DNA of 16,179 nucleotides from Oscillospiraceae bacterium (GCA_016302005.1 JAEDOK010000024.1:1-16179); one strand, 5' to 3'. Shown: positions 7,001 through 12,462, numbered from the stretch's first letter. Numbers and translations are program-made. Notes: generated from the sequence alone by a model not told the origin.

Positions 7001-9062
7001 CAAGGTATCCGACCTCGTGAGCCGGGCCAGGTTCAAAAACAAGGTTGCGAATACCGCGCTGGAAGGCACGCTCCCGTTCAAGCGGACGCCGGCAAACGTC
7101 GCGGTCAGGAGCTTTGAATACAGTCCCGTCGGACTTCTGAAAGCACTGTCAACAGATATCTATGCTCTGAAGACGGGCAAGATCACGGGGCAGGAATATA
7201 TCGAGCGGCTTTCGCAGGGAGTAACCGGGACGATAATGTTCGGTCTCGGATGGCTTGCGGCTGAGCTTGGTATCGTGCGGGTCAACGTGGACGACGACGA
7301 CGAGCGAGAGGGCAGACAGAGCTACTCCCTTGAGGTTTTCGGAAAGAGCGTTACGCTTGACTGGCTCGCTCCAACCTCTGTCGCGTTCTTCATGGGATCG
7401 GAGACGCAGGAGCTATTATCCGGGTGGGGAGAAGATCAGTCGTTCCTTGACGCGATGCTGGATTCCGCATCGAATCTCTTCGCGCCTGTGCTTGAAATGA
7501 CGGCGCTGTCCGGCGCAAAAGATCTTCTGGATACGTTCGTCTATTCCTACAAAAAGGACGGCGCGGATGTCGGGCAGATCACTATGGCGCTGTTTGTGCA
7601 GCCGTTCCTCTCTTATCTCGGTCAGTATGCGCCGACGATCTTCGGACAGGGTGAGAATCTGTTCGAGCCGTATCGGACGACAACATATGTCGGAGATATC
7701 AACGGCAAGGTCGACCGGGTGTTCGTCCGGAACTTCGCGAAGATCCTTGAGAAGGTCCCGTTTGTCGACTGGCGGCAGATCGAGTATGTCGACGACTGGG
7801 GCAGGAAGGATTATAACGGAGACATCCCGCTCAGATTCTTCAACTCGTTCATTAACCCCGCCTATGTTAACGACATCGTTCCGACCGAGGTCGACGCAGA
7901 GGTGCGCAGGATCAAGGAGACCACCGGAAAGAATGTTTCCCCGACGAAGCGAGGGTACAAGATCACCGTCAGCGAATATGACGAGGACGGAGAGAAGCTC
8001 GACAGCCGCGAGGTTGTTCTGAGCGCTGAACAGTACCGCGACTATCAGATGGAATACGGAACGCAATATGCTCTGATGGCGGCGGCGCTGATGGCGAGCG
8101 AGTATTACGACACGCTGTCGGATTCCGAGAAAGCAAAGGCGTTCAAGGAGATCGAATCGCTGGCAGACGAATACGGCAAGTTGGCGGCGAACGTCGGCTA
8201 CATGATCGATCCGGGAAGCACAGACAACAAGCTCTATAGTCTGGTGCAGATGGGGATGCCCGCAGCGGAGGCGTATTCGGCGCGGCTGATGTATACGCAG
8301 ATCAACAACGATGACGAGATTAAGCCGGTTGAACGCTATGAGCAGTTCCGCGTCTGGGTCTACGGCAACGACGCATGGACAGAGGAAGAGAAACAGGCTG
8401 TAATTGATCGGTTCGGGAAGTTCTCTTCTGGGTTTGTGGTGGAATCTGAGAATTTCGACGAGATGCTCCGGCTTGGCGTTGATGCTGACAAAGCCATGTC
8501 TATCAACGACGGAATCCGCAACCTGAAACCGGAAGATGGTCTCGTGGATGTCAGCCAGTCGCAGAAGTACGGATACATCCTAAACCGCTCCGACCTGAGT
8601 ATCGCAGAGAAGAACGCGGCGATAAAATCCTACATGAGTTCTAACGAGACTGCCGCATTCGCGCCGTGCGAGGCAGCAGGGATTACGGCGACAGAGTATG
8701 CAGATGTCGTTCTGAAAATCGGGGATCTTGAACCCATTGGAGAAAACAAGGGCGTTACCGCAGCTCAGAAATACGAGATTTGCGTGAAATCGTTCAGCTC
8801 TGAGGCAAAGCAGGATGCAATGCTACGGCGTTATATGTCTGCGGAAACAGAGGCAAAATACGATGGACTGAGGGACAGCGGTGTAAGCCCTGCAACATAC
8901 GTCGCGTGGTATTCCGCAAAGTATACATACGGCGATGGAAACGGGAGATGGAAGCAAGATGAGCTTGAGAAGTGGTTGAGAGAAAACGTGTCGTCGAGAG
9001 CCCAGCGCGCAGCGCTCTGGGACGCGACAAACGCAAAGTGGAAAAACAACCCATTCAAGTGA
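4005..9062 (+). CDS. Fusion of major capsid protein N-terminus with a large phage polyvalent protein
   Basis: One uninterrupted frame of 1685 codons, starting at ATG 4005 behind AGAGAGG. Residues 1 to ~198 look like the N-terminal part of a tailed-phage major capsid protein (conserved-looking YSMPVAPLNEYDENSTTNVY, TLIPQYDHY-like and IAVCSYAYYNLLKQDPAFVRYGD segments). At about nt 4598 the sequence switches to an LPD3-like domain (~205-285: DIEDIVKNAVLLDTVVSE, then FYVIYNRDGNQTLLKLFVEE). An ART-PolyVal-like domain follows (~340-490, starting VFYHGS with H351, YFTEQKRYAERYA, then GYDAVLL at 446-452). A charged coiled coil (~500-560) leads into a ~1100-residue C-terminal part with one membrane-like segment at ~1070-1092. 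Polyvalent proteins of this kind are thought to enter the host with phage DNA. Capsid and polyvalent proteins are normally separate genes several kb apart, so this is probably an in-frame deletion fusion. Domain names are assigned by eye. Confidence 0.75.
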   Translation: MGKNLAERYSPKVDERFEKESQAVEIVSQNSSEFDGVDTVNVYSMPVAPLNEYDENSTTNVYGSSTILERNVQKMTIKRKPTFNFRIRRLDKLSDKMASDAGAALSRQVSTMLIPQYDHYVFSTAAQAAIANGNAQIGTKPTKTSAYEMFLAGMENLGNAMAPDKGRIAVCSYAYYNLLKQDPAFVRYGDASQDTVVKETKAHAVKGKESVIALGDIEDIVKNAVLLDTVVSELSSKSKMKNTAFMHSFYVIYNRDGNQTLLKLFVEEALPNNGGDPFSRAYQLKDIEKIADLPNGVLSENGGLTDGKTTIFNTSISELFSFVKRFDHTFKGKPANSLFINEDGTPKVFYHGSKKNGGFTVFRDWQYFTEQKRYAERYAERGNDKSLYEVYLTADKVFDTRDDDAAKVFESIRQEYGLGELQDTGLPDWTDGYDITEYLSEHPELGYDAVLLDEGGDLVNGEPVSRGLSIVIKDSGQVKSAKDNIGAFDRNNPDIRRSRKDTPRRVIPTPEQAQALEEKRKAREAEQEAERIRRRDEFMRNFVRSAPGVAKHLNRAAMDTDIRRSRKEQRIEDLVSKHGAIPTGENPVRDVSVPNRTTEDTKVRRTVRTAMEAGVTPEALIPKIEESIVEGNFNYNPKKNAETMEAAHEWVERRKTVDDAYRDWLSAKRYRINANMIARGFIIYNNYANAAEAATSEAERVRLQQNAVSILQDISVMGTVAGQTAQAMRLLKQQTPESQYYALERAVQKLQDGINDRYRGKESDAPKIEIDKARAGKWMQALREGDMELAYDLEAVLFQNIASQIPKTLGDIMNAWRYLSMLGNPKTLIRNAVGNAAFTPIVLAKDQIGAIMELFIPKNQRTKALGFRKLTKKGRALLKFASEDGQSADVLQLMERNKYDDTSLNDRLARYVQEKKRTFTAPGLKQWQAATRYMMEKAPFMGDEFYKNVHYRRAFAGAAKARGYTVSDLTSGKVSETKLMELRVYAANRAMKATFNDANKVSDLVSRARFKNKVANTALEGTLPFKRTPANVAVRSFEYSPVGLLKALSTDIYALKTGKITGQEYIERLSQGVTGTIMFGLGWLAAELGIVRVNVDDDDEREGRQSYSLEVFGKSVTLDWLAPTSVAFFMGSETQELLSGWGEDQSFLDAMLDSASNLFAPVLEMTALSGAKDLLDTFVYSYKKDGADVGQITMALFVQPFLSYLGQYAPTIFGQGENLFEPYRTTTYVGDINGKVDRVFVRNFAKILEKVPFVDWRQIEYVDDWGRKDYNGDIPLRFFNSFINPAYVNDIVPTEVDAEVRRIKETTGKNVSPTKRGYKITVSEYDEDGEKLDSREVVLSAEQYRDYQMEYGTQYALMAAALMASEYYDTLSDSEKAKAFKEIESLADEYGKLAANVGYMIDPGSTDNKLYSLVQMGMPAAEAYSARLMYTQINNDDEIKPVERYEQFRVWVYGNDAWTEEEKQAVIDRFGKFSSGFVVESENFDEMLRLGVDADKAMSINDGIRNLKPEDGLVDVSQSQKYGYILNRSDLSIAEKNAAIKSYMSSNETAAFAPCEAAGITATEYADVVLKIGDLEPIGENKGVTAAQKYEICVKSFSSEAKQDAMLRRYMSAETEAKYDGLRDSGVSPATYVAWYSAKYTYGDGNGRWKQDELEKWLRENVSSRAQRAALWDATNAKWKNNPFK
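5484..5707 (+). repeat. Exact 23-bp direct repeat encoding DIRRSRK twice
   Basis: Identical 23-bp copies at 5484-5506 and 5685-5707, 201 bp (67 codons) apart, encode DIRRSRK at residues 494-500 and 561-567 of the fusion protein. They bracket a charged coiled-coil linker between the ART-like domain and the large C-terminal region. Similar NPDIR(Y/F)S-type tags often sit between domains in phage polyvalent proteins, in my recollection of the family. Confidence 0.85.
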
Positions 9063-9083
9063 ATCATACAACTGAATACCGCG

Positions 9084-9121
9084 AACGCGGGAGAGGCAAT
9101 AGGCTTCTCCCGCGTTTTTTT
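9084..9121 (+). terminator. Rho-independent terminator after the giant phage gene
   Basis: AACGCGGGAGA (9084-9094) pairs with TCTCCCGCGTT (9106-9116), an 11-bp stem with an 11-nt loop, followed by a run of seven T ending at 9121. It starts 22 bp after the stop of the fusion gene. Confidence 0.85.
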
Positions 9122-9133
9122 GGAGGTGAGGAT

Positions 9134-9318
9134 ATGGCAAAGGCAAGGCCGGCAGAGGGGGAGCTTGGGAGCATGACGCGCTCGGTCGCGGAGATGAAGA
9201 TTATAAATCTGAGATTCAGGCGCAGATATCGGAGATCGTGGAACGGCTCGGTATGCATGATCTAAGGTCGGCGCTGTGGTTTATGCGTGGGATGGAATCA
9301 AAAAACGGAGGTCATTGA
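9134..9318 (+). pseudogene. Small phage gene broken by a frameshift
   Basis: A strong ribosome site (GGAGGTGAG, 9122-9130) precedes ATG 9134. The ATG frame gives MAKARPAEGELGSMTRSVAE and then an unlikely Arg/Trp-rich tail stopping after 43 codons. From about 9199 the frame shifted by -1 reads like a real protein end (DYKSEIQAQISEIVERLGMH, then DLRSALWFMRGMESKNGGH) and stops at 9316-9318. The sum is about 61 residues, so one base appears to have been lost (or added) near 9197-9200. The reconstructed protein is helical and of unknown function. It is the last gene of the prophage and runs into the next terminator. A sequencing error or programmed frameshift is possible, but no slippery heptamer is evident. 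Confidence 0.6.
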
Positions 9319-9330
9319 CCTCCGTTTTTT
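9300..9330 (+). terminator. Strong rho-independent terminator at the prophage end
   Basis: AAAAAACGGAGGTC pairs perfectly with GACCTCCGTTTTTT around an ATT loop (14-bp stem, flanked by A6 and T6). The symmetric A and T runs make it usable on both strands, insulating the prophage end from the flanking chromosome. It overlaps the last codons of the frameshifted gene. Confidence 0.9.
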
Positions 9331-9472
9331 ATCTGCTGTTGCACACGTGTACCACAATGAACGCGCTTTAAGTTGCATTTTAAGATTGTAATGATTCTTG
9401 AAATGTTTGGATTTTTCTGTTAATTGGTGATAAAATTGATATTTTTAACGATATAAATTGTGAGGCGCATGA
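9331..9472. other. AT-rich phage-side arm next to the attachment site
   Basis: This is part of the ~525-bp gene-free stretch 9319-9844. It is AT-rich, has no ORF, and contains the palindrome CACACGTGT and many A/T runs. It would form one attP arm of the excised element. Integrase arm-type sites may lie here, but I cannot identify repeats that prove this. The integrase gene is not in the window. Confidence 0.35.
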
Positions 9473-9517
9473 TTGGTAAGGATGAGGTCTCCAGTTCGAA
9501 TCTGGATAGCAGCTCCA
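9473..9517 (+). other. attR: 3' half of a tRNA-Thr(GGT) gene
   Basis: From 9473 the sequence is a normal tRNA 3' half. It has anticodon loop TTGGTAA (anticodon GGT), anticodon-stem 3' strand GGATG and variable loop AGGTC. The T arm is TCCAG-TTCGAAT-CTGGA, and the acceptor 3' strand is TAGCAGC with discriminator T and encoded CCA (9515-9517). The 5' side does not fold: the preceding CATGA pairs with GGATG at only three positions, and there is no D arm or acceptor 5' strand. This is the displaced 3' half expected when a phage integrates in the anticodon-to-3'-end of a tRNA gene. The intact tRNA should lie at the other prophage end, outside the window. Confidence 0.75.
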
Positions 9518-9524
9518 AAAAACG

Positions 9525-9558
9525 CCACTGCATCACTGATGCGGTGGTTTTCTTTTTT
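9525..9558 (+). terminator. Terminator of the original tRNA-Thr gene
   Basis: CCACTGCATC (9525-9534) pairs with GATGCGGTGG (9538-9547), including one T-G wobble, around ACT. A T-rich tract (9548-9558) follows. It lies 8 nt after the tRNA CCA end, as expected for a tRNA terminator left behind by integration. Confidence 0.75.
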
Positions 9559-9571
9559 CCGCGGCAAAACC

Positions 9572-9609
9572 GGAGACCTCATCCCTAAATGCGCATAAGC
9601 GCATTTTTT
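9572..9609. repeat. Inverted copy of tRNA-derived 13-mer and adjacent hairpin
   Basis: GGAGACCTCATCC (9572-9584) is the exact reverse complement of GGATGAGGTCTCC at 9480-9492 in the tRNA fragment. Directly after it AAATGCGC (9587-9594) pairs with GCGCATTT (9599-9606) around ATAA and runs into T4, a terminator-like hairpin. Confidence 0.6.
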
Positions 9610-9630
9610 CAATCCGAGGTCGTTAGGGCT

Positions 9631-9652
9631 CCCACGGAACCTGTTCCGTGGG
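9631..9652. repeat. Perfect 22-nt palindrome between the two tRNA remnants
   Basis: CCCACGGAAC (9631-9640), a CT centre and GTTCCGTGGG (9643-9652) form a perfect 10-bp-arm hairpin with no T-run. It sits 8 bp before the second tRNA remnant and does not share the GTAG-headed consensus of the REP copies nearby, so it seems to belong to another palindrome family. Confidence 0.7.
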
Positions 9653-9660
9653 AACACGGT

Positions 9661-9720
9661 TCCAGTTCGAATTTGGATAGCAGCTCCAAAAACGCCACTG
9701 CATCACTGATACGGTGGTTT
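9661..9720 (+). other. Second tRNA-Thr 3'-end remnant with degraded terminator
   Basis: This stretch repeats 9490-9549 at an offset of 171 bp with only a few differences: T stem TCCAG-TTCGAAT-TTGGA (one base changed, C to T), acceptor strand TAGCAGC, T, CCA (9686-9688), then the same terminator hairpin with one mispair. Only the T arm and acceptor survive; the anticodon part is missing. It is either the scar of an earlier integration at the same tRNA or part of a local tandem duplication of about 170 bp. Similarity continues weakly beyond 9720 (TTTCCGC(A/G)GCAAAA and CCGGA..). Confidence 0.7.
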
Positions 9721-9743
9721 TTGTTTCCGCAGCAAAAAAGCCG

Positions 9744-9785
9744 GACCGCATCCTTATTTGCACATTTTCGTGAAAGGATGCGGTC
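9744..9785. repeat. Long hairpin downstream of the second tRNA remnant
   Basis: GACCGCATCCTT (9744-9755) and AAGGATGCGGTC (9774-9785) are perfect 12-bp inverted arms around an 18-nt AT-rich loop, followed by A5. It occupies the place equivalent to the GGAGACCTCATCC/hairpin block after the first tRNA remnant. Confidence 0.65.
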
Positions 9786-9808
9786 AAAAACCTGTTTTTC
9801 CGAACAGC

Positions 9809-9834
9809 GGAACGATGTGGGCACCGTCCCTTAC
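9809..9834 (-). repeat. REP palindrome downstream of the transposase gene
   Basis: Read on the minus strand this is GTAAGGGACGGTGCCCACATCGTTCC, given here as parts GTAAGGGACGGTG and CCCACATCGTTCC. It is a diverged copy of the GTAG-headed palindrome found inside and upstream of the RAYT gene, with loop CCCA and a partly mispaired stem. It begins 11 bp past the RAYT stop. Confidence 0.65.
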
Positions 9835-9844
9835 AGAAAGACGA

Positions 9845-10318
9845 TTATTCGCTTTCCCGCCTTTCTATGCGCCATTTTCTTGGATTGTTTTCGATATATT
9901 GCCATATTTCGTCGTAATCCTGCTGATTGCGGATCACATGGTCATAATAAGAACGCTGGAAAATCGATTCTCCAATTTCTTTTGCCACAAGAACCTTGAT
10001 AGAACGCACAATATTGGACAGCCGATTATGCTGCTTTTTTGCACCCGTAGGGGTCGATGCCCACATCGACCCGTTATCCAACCGTATTATTAAGTGGATA
10101 TGATCCGGCATTATCACATATTTTTCAATCTCCGGAACATTGCGGATATATTTTTCTGTTACACTTCCGTAAGGTTTCGGGACGATGTGGGCATCGTCCC
10201 CTACGATGGAGGATAGGATCTTGCGTCTGTCTTGGGTGCAAATGGTGATGAAATATGCACCATTTGTGCTGTAGTCATATTCGCATAACCGATTCGGTTT
10301 TCTCGTAGGAAGCTCCAC
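9845..10318 (-). CDS. REP-associated tyrosine transposase (RAYT, Y1/HUH family)
   Basis: 157 residues from GTG 10318; no in-frame ATG is available upstream and an AAAGGAT lies at a rather long distance. YFITICTQDRR (22-32), the HUH motif in VIMPDHIHLII (H73, H75) and QRSYYDHVIRN with catalytic Tyr124 or Tyr125 identify an IS200/IS605-type single-strand transposase. The ending DEIWQYIENNPRKW is typical of the RAYT subgroup. RAYTs are usually single-copy, do not carry insertion-sequence ends, and act on REP palindromes headed by GTAG. Here such palindromes lie on both sides and two are inside the gene, encoding DDAHIVPK (41-48) and GSMWASTPTG (83-92). The gene looks intact. Confidence 0.88.
   Translation of the reverse strand: MELPTRKPNRLCEYDYSTNGAYFITICTQDRRKILSSIVGDDAHIVPKPYGSVTEKYIRNVPEIEKYVIMPDHIHLIIRLDNGSMWASTPTGAKKQHNRLSNIVRSIKVLVAKEIGESIFQRSYYDHVIRNQQDYDEIWQYIENNPRKWRIERRESE
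10047..10075 (+). repeat. REP palindrome inside the RAYT coding sequence (copy 1)
   Basis: GTAGG then GGGTCGATG (10051-10059), loop CCCA, CATCGACCC (10064-10072): a perfect 9-bp stem headed by GTAG on the + strand. It encodes GSMWASTP of the transposase in the antisense direction. Confidence 0.8.
10178..10206 (-). repeat. REP palindrome inside the RAYT coding sequence (copy 2)
   Basis: On the minus strand the element reads GTAGGGGACGATG, loop CCCA, then CATCGTCCC (9-bp stem GGGACGATG/CATCGTCCC, 10179-10200). It differs from copy 1 only at the compensated T/A pair. It encodes DDAHIVP of the transposase, in the sense direction. Confidence 0.8.
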
Positions 10319-10413
10319 GCCGTCGTCATCCTTTCTGTTTTTTCCGTAGGGGACGGGTTTCTCATTAGAAGTTCCACGCCGTCCCCCTCCTATGCGGTTT
10401 TCCGTAGGGGACG
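10296..10413. repeat. Tandem ~59-bp repeat covering the RAYT start and REP-type hairpins
   Basis: Two adjacent units (about 10296-10354 and 10355-10413) align along their length. They share TTCTC(G/A)T(A/T)(G/A)GAAG(C/T)TCCACGCCGTC near the start (offset 59) and CCGTAGGGGACGGGTT near the end (10344-10359 and 10402-10417, offset 58). The RAYT GTG codon (10316-10318) lies in the first unit; the second has the equivalent codon but no continuing frame. Confidence 0.65.
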
Positions 10414-10430
10414 GGTTCCCCGTCCCGTTA
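10402..10430 (+). repeat. REP-type palindrome upstream of the transposase gene
   Basis: CCGTAGG then GGGACGGG, loop TTC, CCCGTCCC (stem 10408-10426), followed by GTTA. It keeps the GTAG head and GGGACG/CGTCCC foot of the intragenic copies but has a different loop and inner stem. A related copy starting GTAGGGGACGG lies at 10346-10356 with its partner CCGTCCCC at 10379-10386, interrupted by a 22-nt insertion. Confidence 0.7.
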
Positions 10431-10554
10431 TTCGATTATAACATACCAAAAGGAAGGAGAAAAGGAAAAGAAAATGAATTCAGAGGATAAATATTGCTTT
10501 TTGCTTTCTTATCTAATATAATAAAACAAATATTTCATCATAAAGGAGTAATCG

Positions 10555-10905
10555 ATGATGAAGGTAAAATCTGTAATTGTGTTAGTTGTCGTGGTTGCCC
10601 TTGTTTTTGGTATCGGTGGGTATGCAATCGGAAGCAACGCTGGAAAACAAAAAGCAAGTGAAGAATATAAAGAAGCTTACATAAAGGGTTGGTCCCATTG
10701 GTTCTCTGGCTATGGCATGGATGGTGAAGGAATGGCATACATTGATTTTTATGAAAATGGCAGAAATTATAACGATGAGTTTTCAAATACGAAAGATGCT
10801 TTTTTCGCTGGATATAAAGACGGATTCTATTTTGTAAATCACTGTGAACCTGACGAACACTATAATGAGCGTATTGAAAAAGCGTATGCAGAGTATTTTT
10901 CTTGA
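10555..10905 (+). CDS. Small membrane-anchored or secreted protein of unknown function
   Basis: 116 residues starting at ATG 10555 behind AAAGGAG (10542-10548); the next codon is also ATG. Residues 5-27 form one hydrophobic segment (VKSVIVLVVVVALVFGIGGY) after a short basic start, so it is an N-terminal membrane anchor or uncleaved signal, with the rest outside. The outside part has two related short motifs, YKEAYIKGWSHWFSGY (~39-54) and TKDAFFAGYKDGFYFVN (~78-94), and ends acidic. No family recognised. The gene is clearly more AT-rich than the oxidoreductase block that follows, which suggests recent acquisition. It has its own terminator and stands alone. Confidence 0.65.
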   Translation: MMKVKSVIVLVVVVALVFGIGGYAIGSNAGKQKASEEYKEAYIKGWSHWFSGYGMDGEGMAYIDFYENGRNYNDEFSNTKDAFFAGYKDGFYFVNHCEPDEHYNERIEKAYAEYFS

Positions 10906-10924
10906 TACATAAAGACATCAATGA

Positions 10925-10964
10925 CGCCGGAGAGTAGTTCAAATACACTCCGGCGCTTTTGTTT
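10925..10964 (+). terminator. Terminator after the small membrane protein gene
   Basis: CGCCGGAG (10925-10932) pairs with CTCCGGCG (10948-10955) around a 15-nt loop, followed by CTTTTGTTT. It starts 20 bp after the stop codon. Confidence 0.65.
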
Positions 10965-11058
10965 CCAAAAGTCCATTGTGTTTGTAAGCTGTGGTTCGGC
11001 TGATATCGCAGACCCTTGCCAGTTCCGACACATTCAACGGCTTACCTTTTTTAGGCAT
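10939..11058 (-). CDS. Tiny helix-turn-helix ORF, probably a gene remnant
   Basis: On the minus strand, ATG 11058 gives a 39-residue peptide, MPKKGKPLNVSELARVCDIS followed by RTTAYKHNGLLETK. It is a textbook helix-turn-helix (LNVSELARVCDISRTTAYKH) of the type at the C-terminus of serine recombinases and in small XRE/Fis-like regulators. The frame stays open ~70 bp upstream without a better start, and the peptide ends inside the terminator of the convergent gene. A broken recombinase or regulator tail seems more likely than a functional protein; a genuine small regulator cannot be excluded. Confidence 0.4.
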   Translation of the reverse strand: MPKKGKPLNVSELARVCDISRTTAYKHNGLLETKAPECI

Positions 11059-11147
11059 TCGCCATCCCTGACCGCACGCGGGTTTGCACATTCCCCCCGA
11101 ACGCATATTCCCTGCCGTGCTGCGCACACTATGCGCGGTGATGTAAC

Positions 11148-12458
11148 ATGGAATCTCTCTGGCAGCGCACCTGTGCGCTTCCGCAGTTCCCGCGCCTGAA
11201 GAACGACCTCAAAACCGGCGTGCTGATCATCGGCGGCGGTCTGGCGGGGCTGCTGTGCGCCTACCGCCTGCAGGAGGCGGGCGTGCCGTACGCGCTCGTT
11301 GAAGCCGACCGCATCTGCGGCGGCGTCAGCGGCGGGACGACCGCGAAGCTGACCGCGCAGCATGGTCTGATCTATGACAAGCTCGTCCGGCGGTTTGGAA
11401 AAGAGCTTGCAAAGCAATATTACAATGCAAACATGGAGGCGCTGGAGGCGTACCGCACGCTTTGCGGCGGCATCGACTGCGATTTTTCGGAGACGGACAC
11501 CTGCATTTACTCGCTCGACCGCCCGCAAAAGCTGCAAAAGGAGCTTGCCGCCCTGCAAAAGCTCGGCGCGGCGGCGGAGCTTGACCCGACGCCCAAGCTG
11601 CCGTTTCCGACGGCGGGGGCGATCCGCTTTTTGAAGCAGGCGCAGTTTCATCCCTTGAAATTCGTCAAAGCGATCGCGGCGGGACTGCACATTTACGAGC
11701 AGACGCCCGTTCGCGCCTTCGACGGGAAACACTATCAGACCGACGGCGGGACGATCACGGCGGAAAAGGCGATCGTCACGACGCATTTTCCGCTGTTTAA
11801 CAAGCACGGTGCGTATTTTCTCAAGCTCTATCAGCACCGCTCCTACGTTCTCGCGCTGGAAAACGCCGTGCCCGTGGACGCGGCGTATATGGACGAGCGC
11901 AAGACGGGTATCTCGCTGCGCAACGCCGGTTCGCTGCTGCTTCTGAGCGGCGGTGCGCACCGCACGGGCAAGCAGGGCGGCGGCTGGGCGGAACCGGAAC
12001 GTTTCGCCCGCAATTATTATCCCGACGCGCAGATCAAATTCCGCTGGGCGGCGCAGGACTGCATGACGCCCGACGATGTGCCCTATATCGGGCAGTATTC
12101 CCCCAAAACGCCGGGGCTGTTCGTGGCAACGGGCTTCAACAAATGGGGCATGACCTCTTCAATGGTCGCGGCGAATCTGCTGTGCGACCTCGTGCAGGAC
12201 AGGCGGAATCCGTACGAGCGGCTGTTTTCCCCGTCGCGCTCGATCCTGCGAGCGCAGGTGGCGGGCAACGCCGTGCAGGCGGTGTGCAATCTTCTGACGC
12301 CGACCGTGCCGCGCTGCCCGCACATGGGCTGCGCGCTCAAATGGAACCGTCAGGAGCATAGCTGGGACTGCCCGTGCCACGGCTCTCGCTTCACGCAGGA
12401 GGGAAAGCTGCTCAACGACCCTGCCACAGGCGATCTGAAACGCAAGCCGACCGAATGA
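11148..12458 (+). CDS. FAD-dependent oxidoreductase (DAO family) with C-terminal Rieske [2Fe-2S] centre
   Basis: 436 residues from ATG 11148; the ribosome site is weak. Residues 24-52 hold the FAD-binding Rossmann motif, with GGGLAG at 29-34 and a VEA strand end at 51-53. SGGTTAKLTAQHG (61-73) is the DAO-family segment near the flavin, and DDVPYIGQ with FVATGFNKWGMTSS forms the C-terminal flavin-binding part. The last 47 residues carry a Rieske signature: CPHMGC (C390, H392, C395) and CPCHGS (C408, C410, H411), i.e. C-x-H and C-x2-H ligands plus the two disulfide cysteines. B. subtilis YhfW has this architecture, but there the Rieske base strands precede CTHMGC. Here only a short linker (NLLTPTVPR) does, a compact form I recall from other Clostridia. 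The substrate is unknown; it is cytosolic, with no signal peptide. Confidence 0.85.
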   Translation: MESLWQRTCALPQFPRLKNDLKTGVLIIGGGLAGLLCAYRLQEAGVPYALVEADRICGGVSGGTTAKLTAQHGLIYDKLVRRFGKELAKQYYNANMEALEAYRTLCGGIDCDFSETDTCIYSLDRPQKLQKELAALQKLGAAAELDPTPKLPFPTAGAIRFLKQAQFHPLKFVKAIAAGLHIYEQTPVRAFDGKHYQTDGGTITAEKAIVTTHFPLFNKHGAYFLKLYQHRSYVLALENAVPVDAAYMDERKTGISLRNAGSLLLLSGGAHRTGKQGGGWAEPERFARNYYPDAQIKFRWAAQDCMTPDDVPYIGQYSPKTPGLFVATGFNKWGMTSSMVAANLLCDLVQDRRNPYERLFSPSRSILRAQVAGNAVQAVCNLLTPTVPRCPHMGCALKWNRQEHSWDCPCHGSRFTQEGKLLNDPATGDLKRKPTE

Positions 12459-12462
12459 AAAG

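Noticed and set aside
1..9517. Element interpreted as a functional phage satellite rather than a broken prophage
   Set aside because: No packaging, redirecting or integrase genes are visible, the scaffold lacks a start, the capsid gene is truncated by fusion and the last gene is frameshifted; decay or mis-assembly explains this more simply.
9445..9657. Minus-strand ORF with peptide IRTGDLILTNHAPH
   Set aside because: This is the antisense of the tRNA-Thr fragment, a well-known source of spurious ORFs.
10474..10521. 15-codon ORF (ATG 10474) behind GGAAGGAG before the small membrane protein gene
   Set aside because: Too short to support, and the peptide shows no leader-peptide features such as repeated codons with an attenuator.
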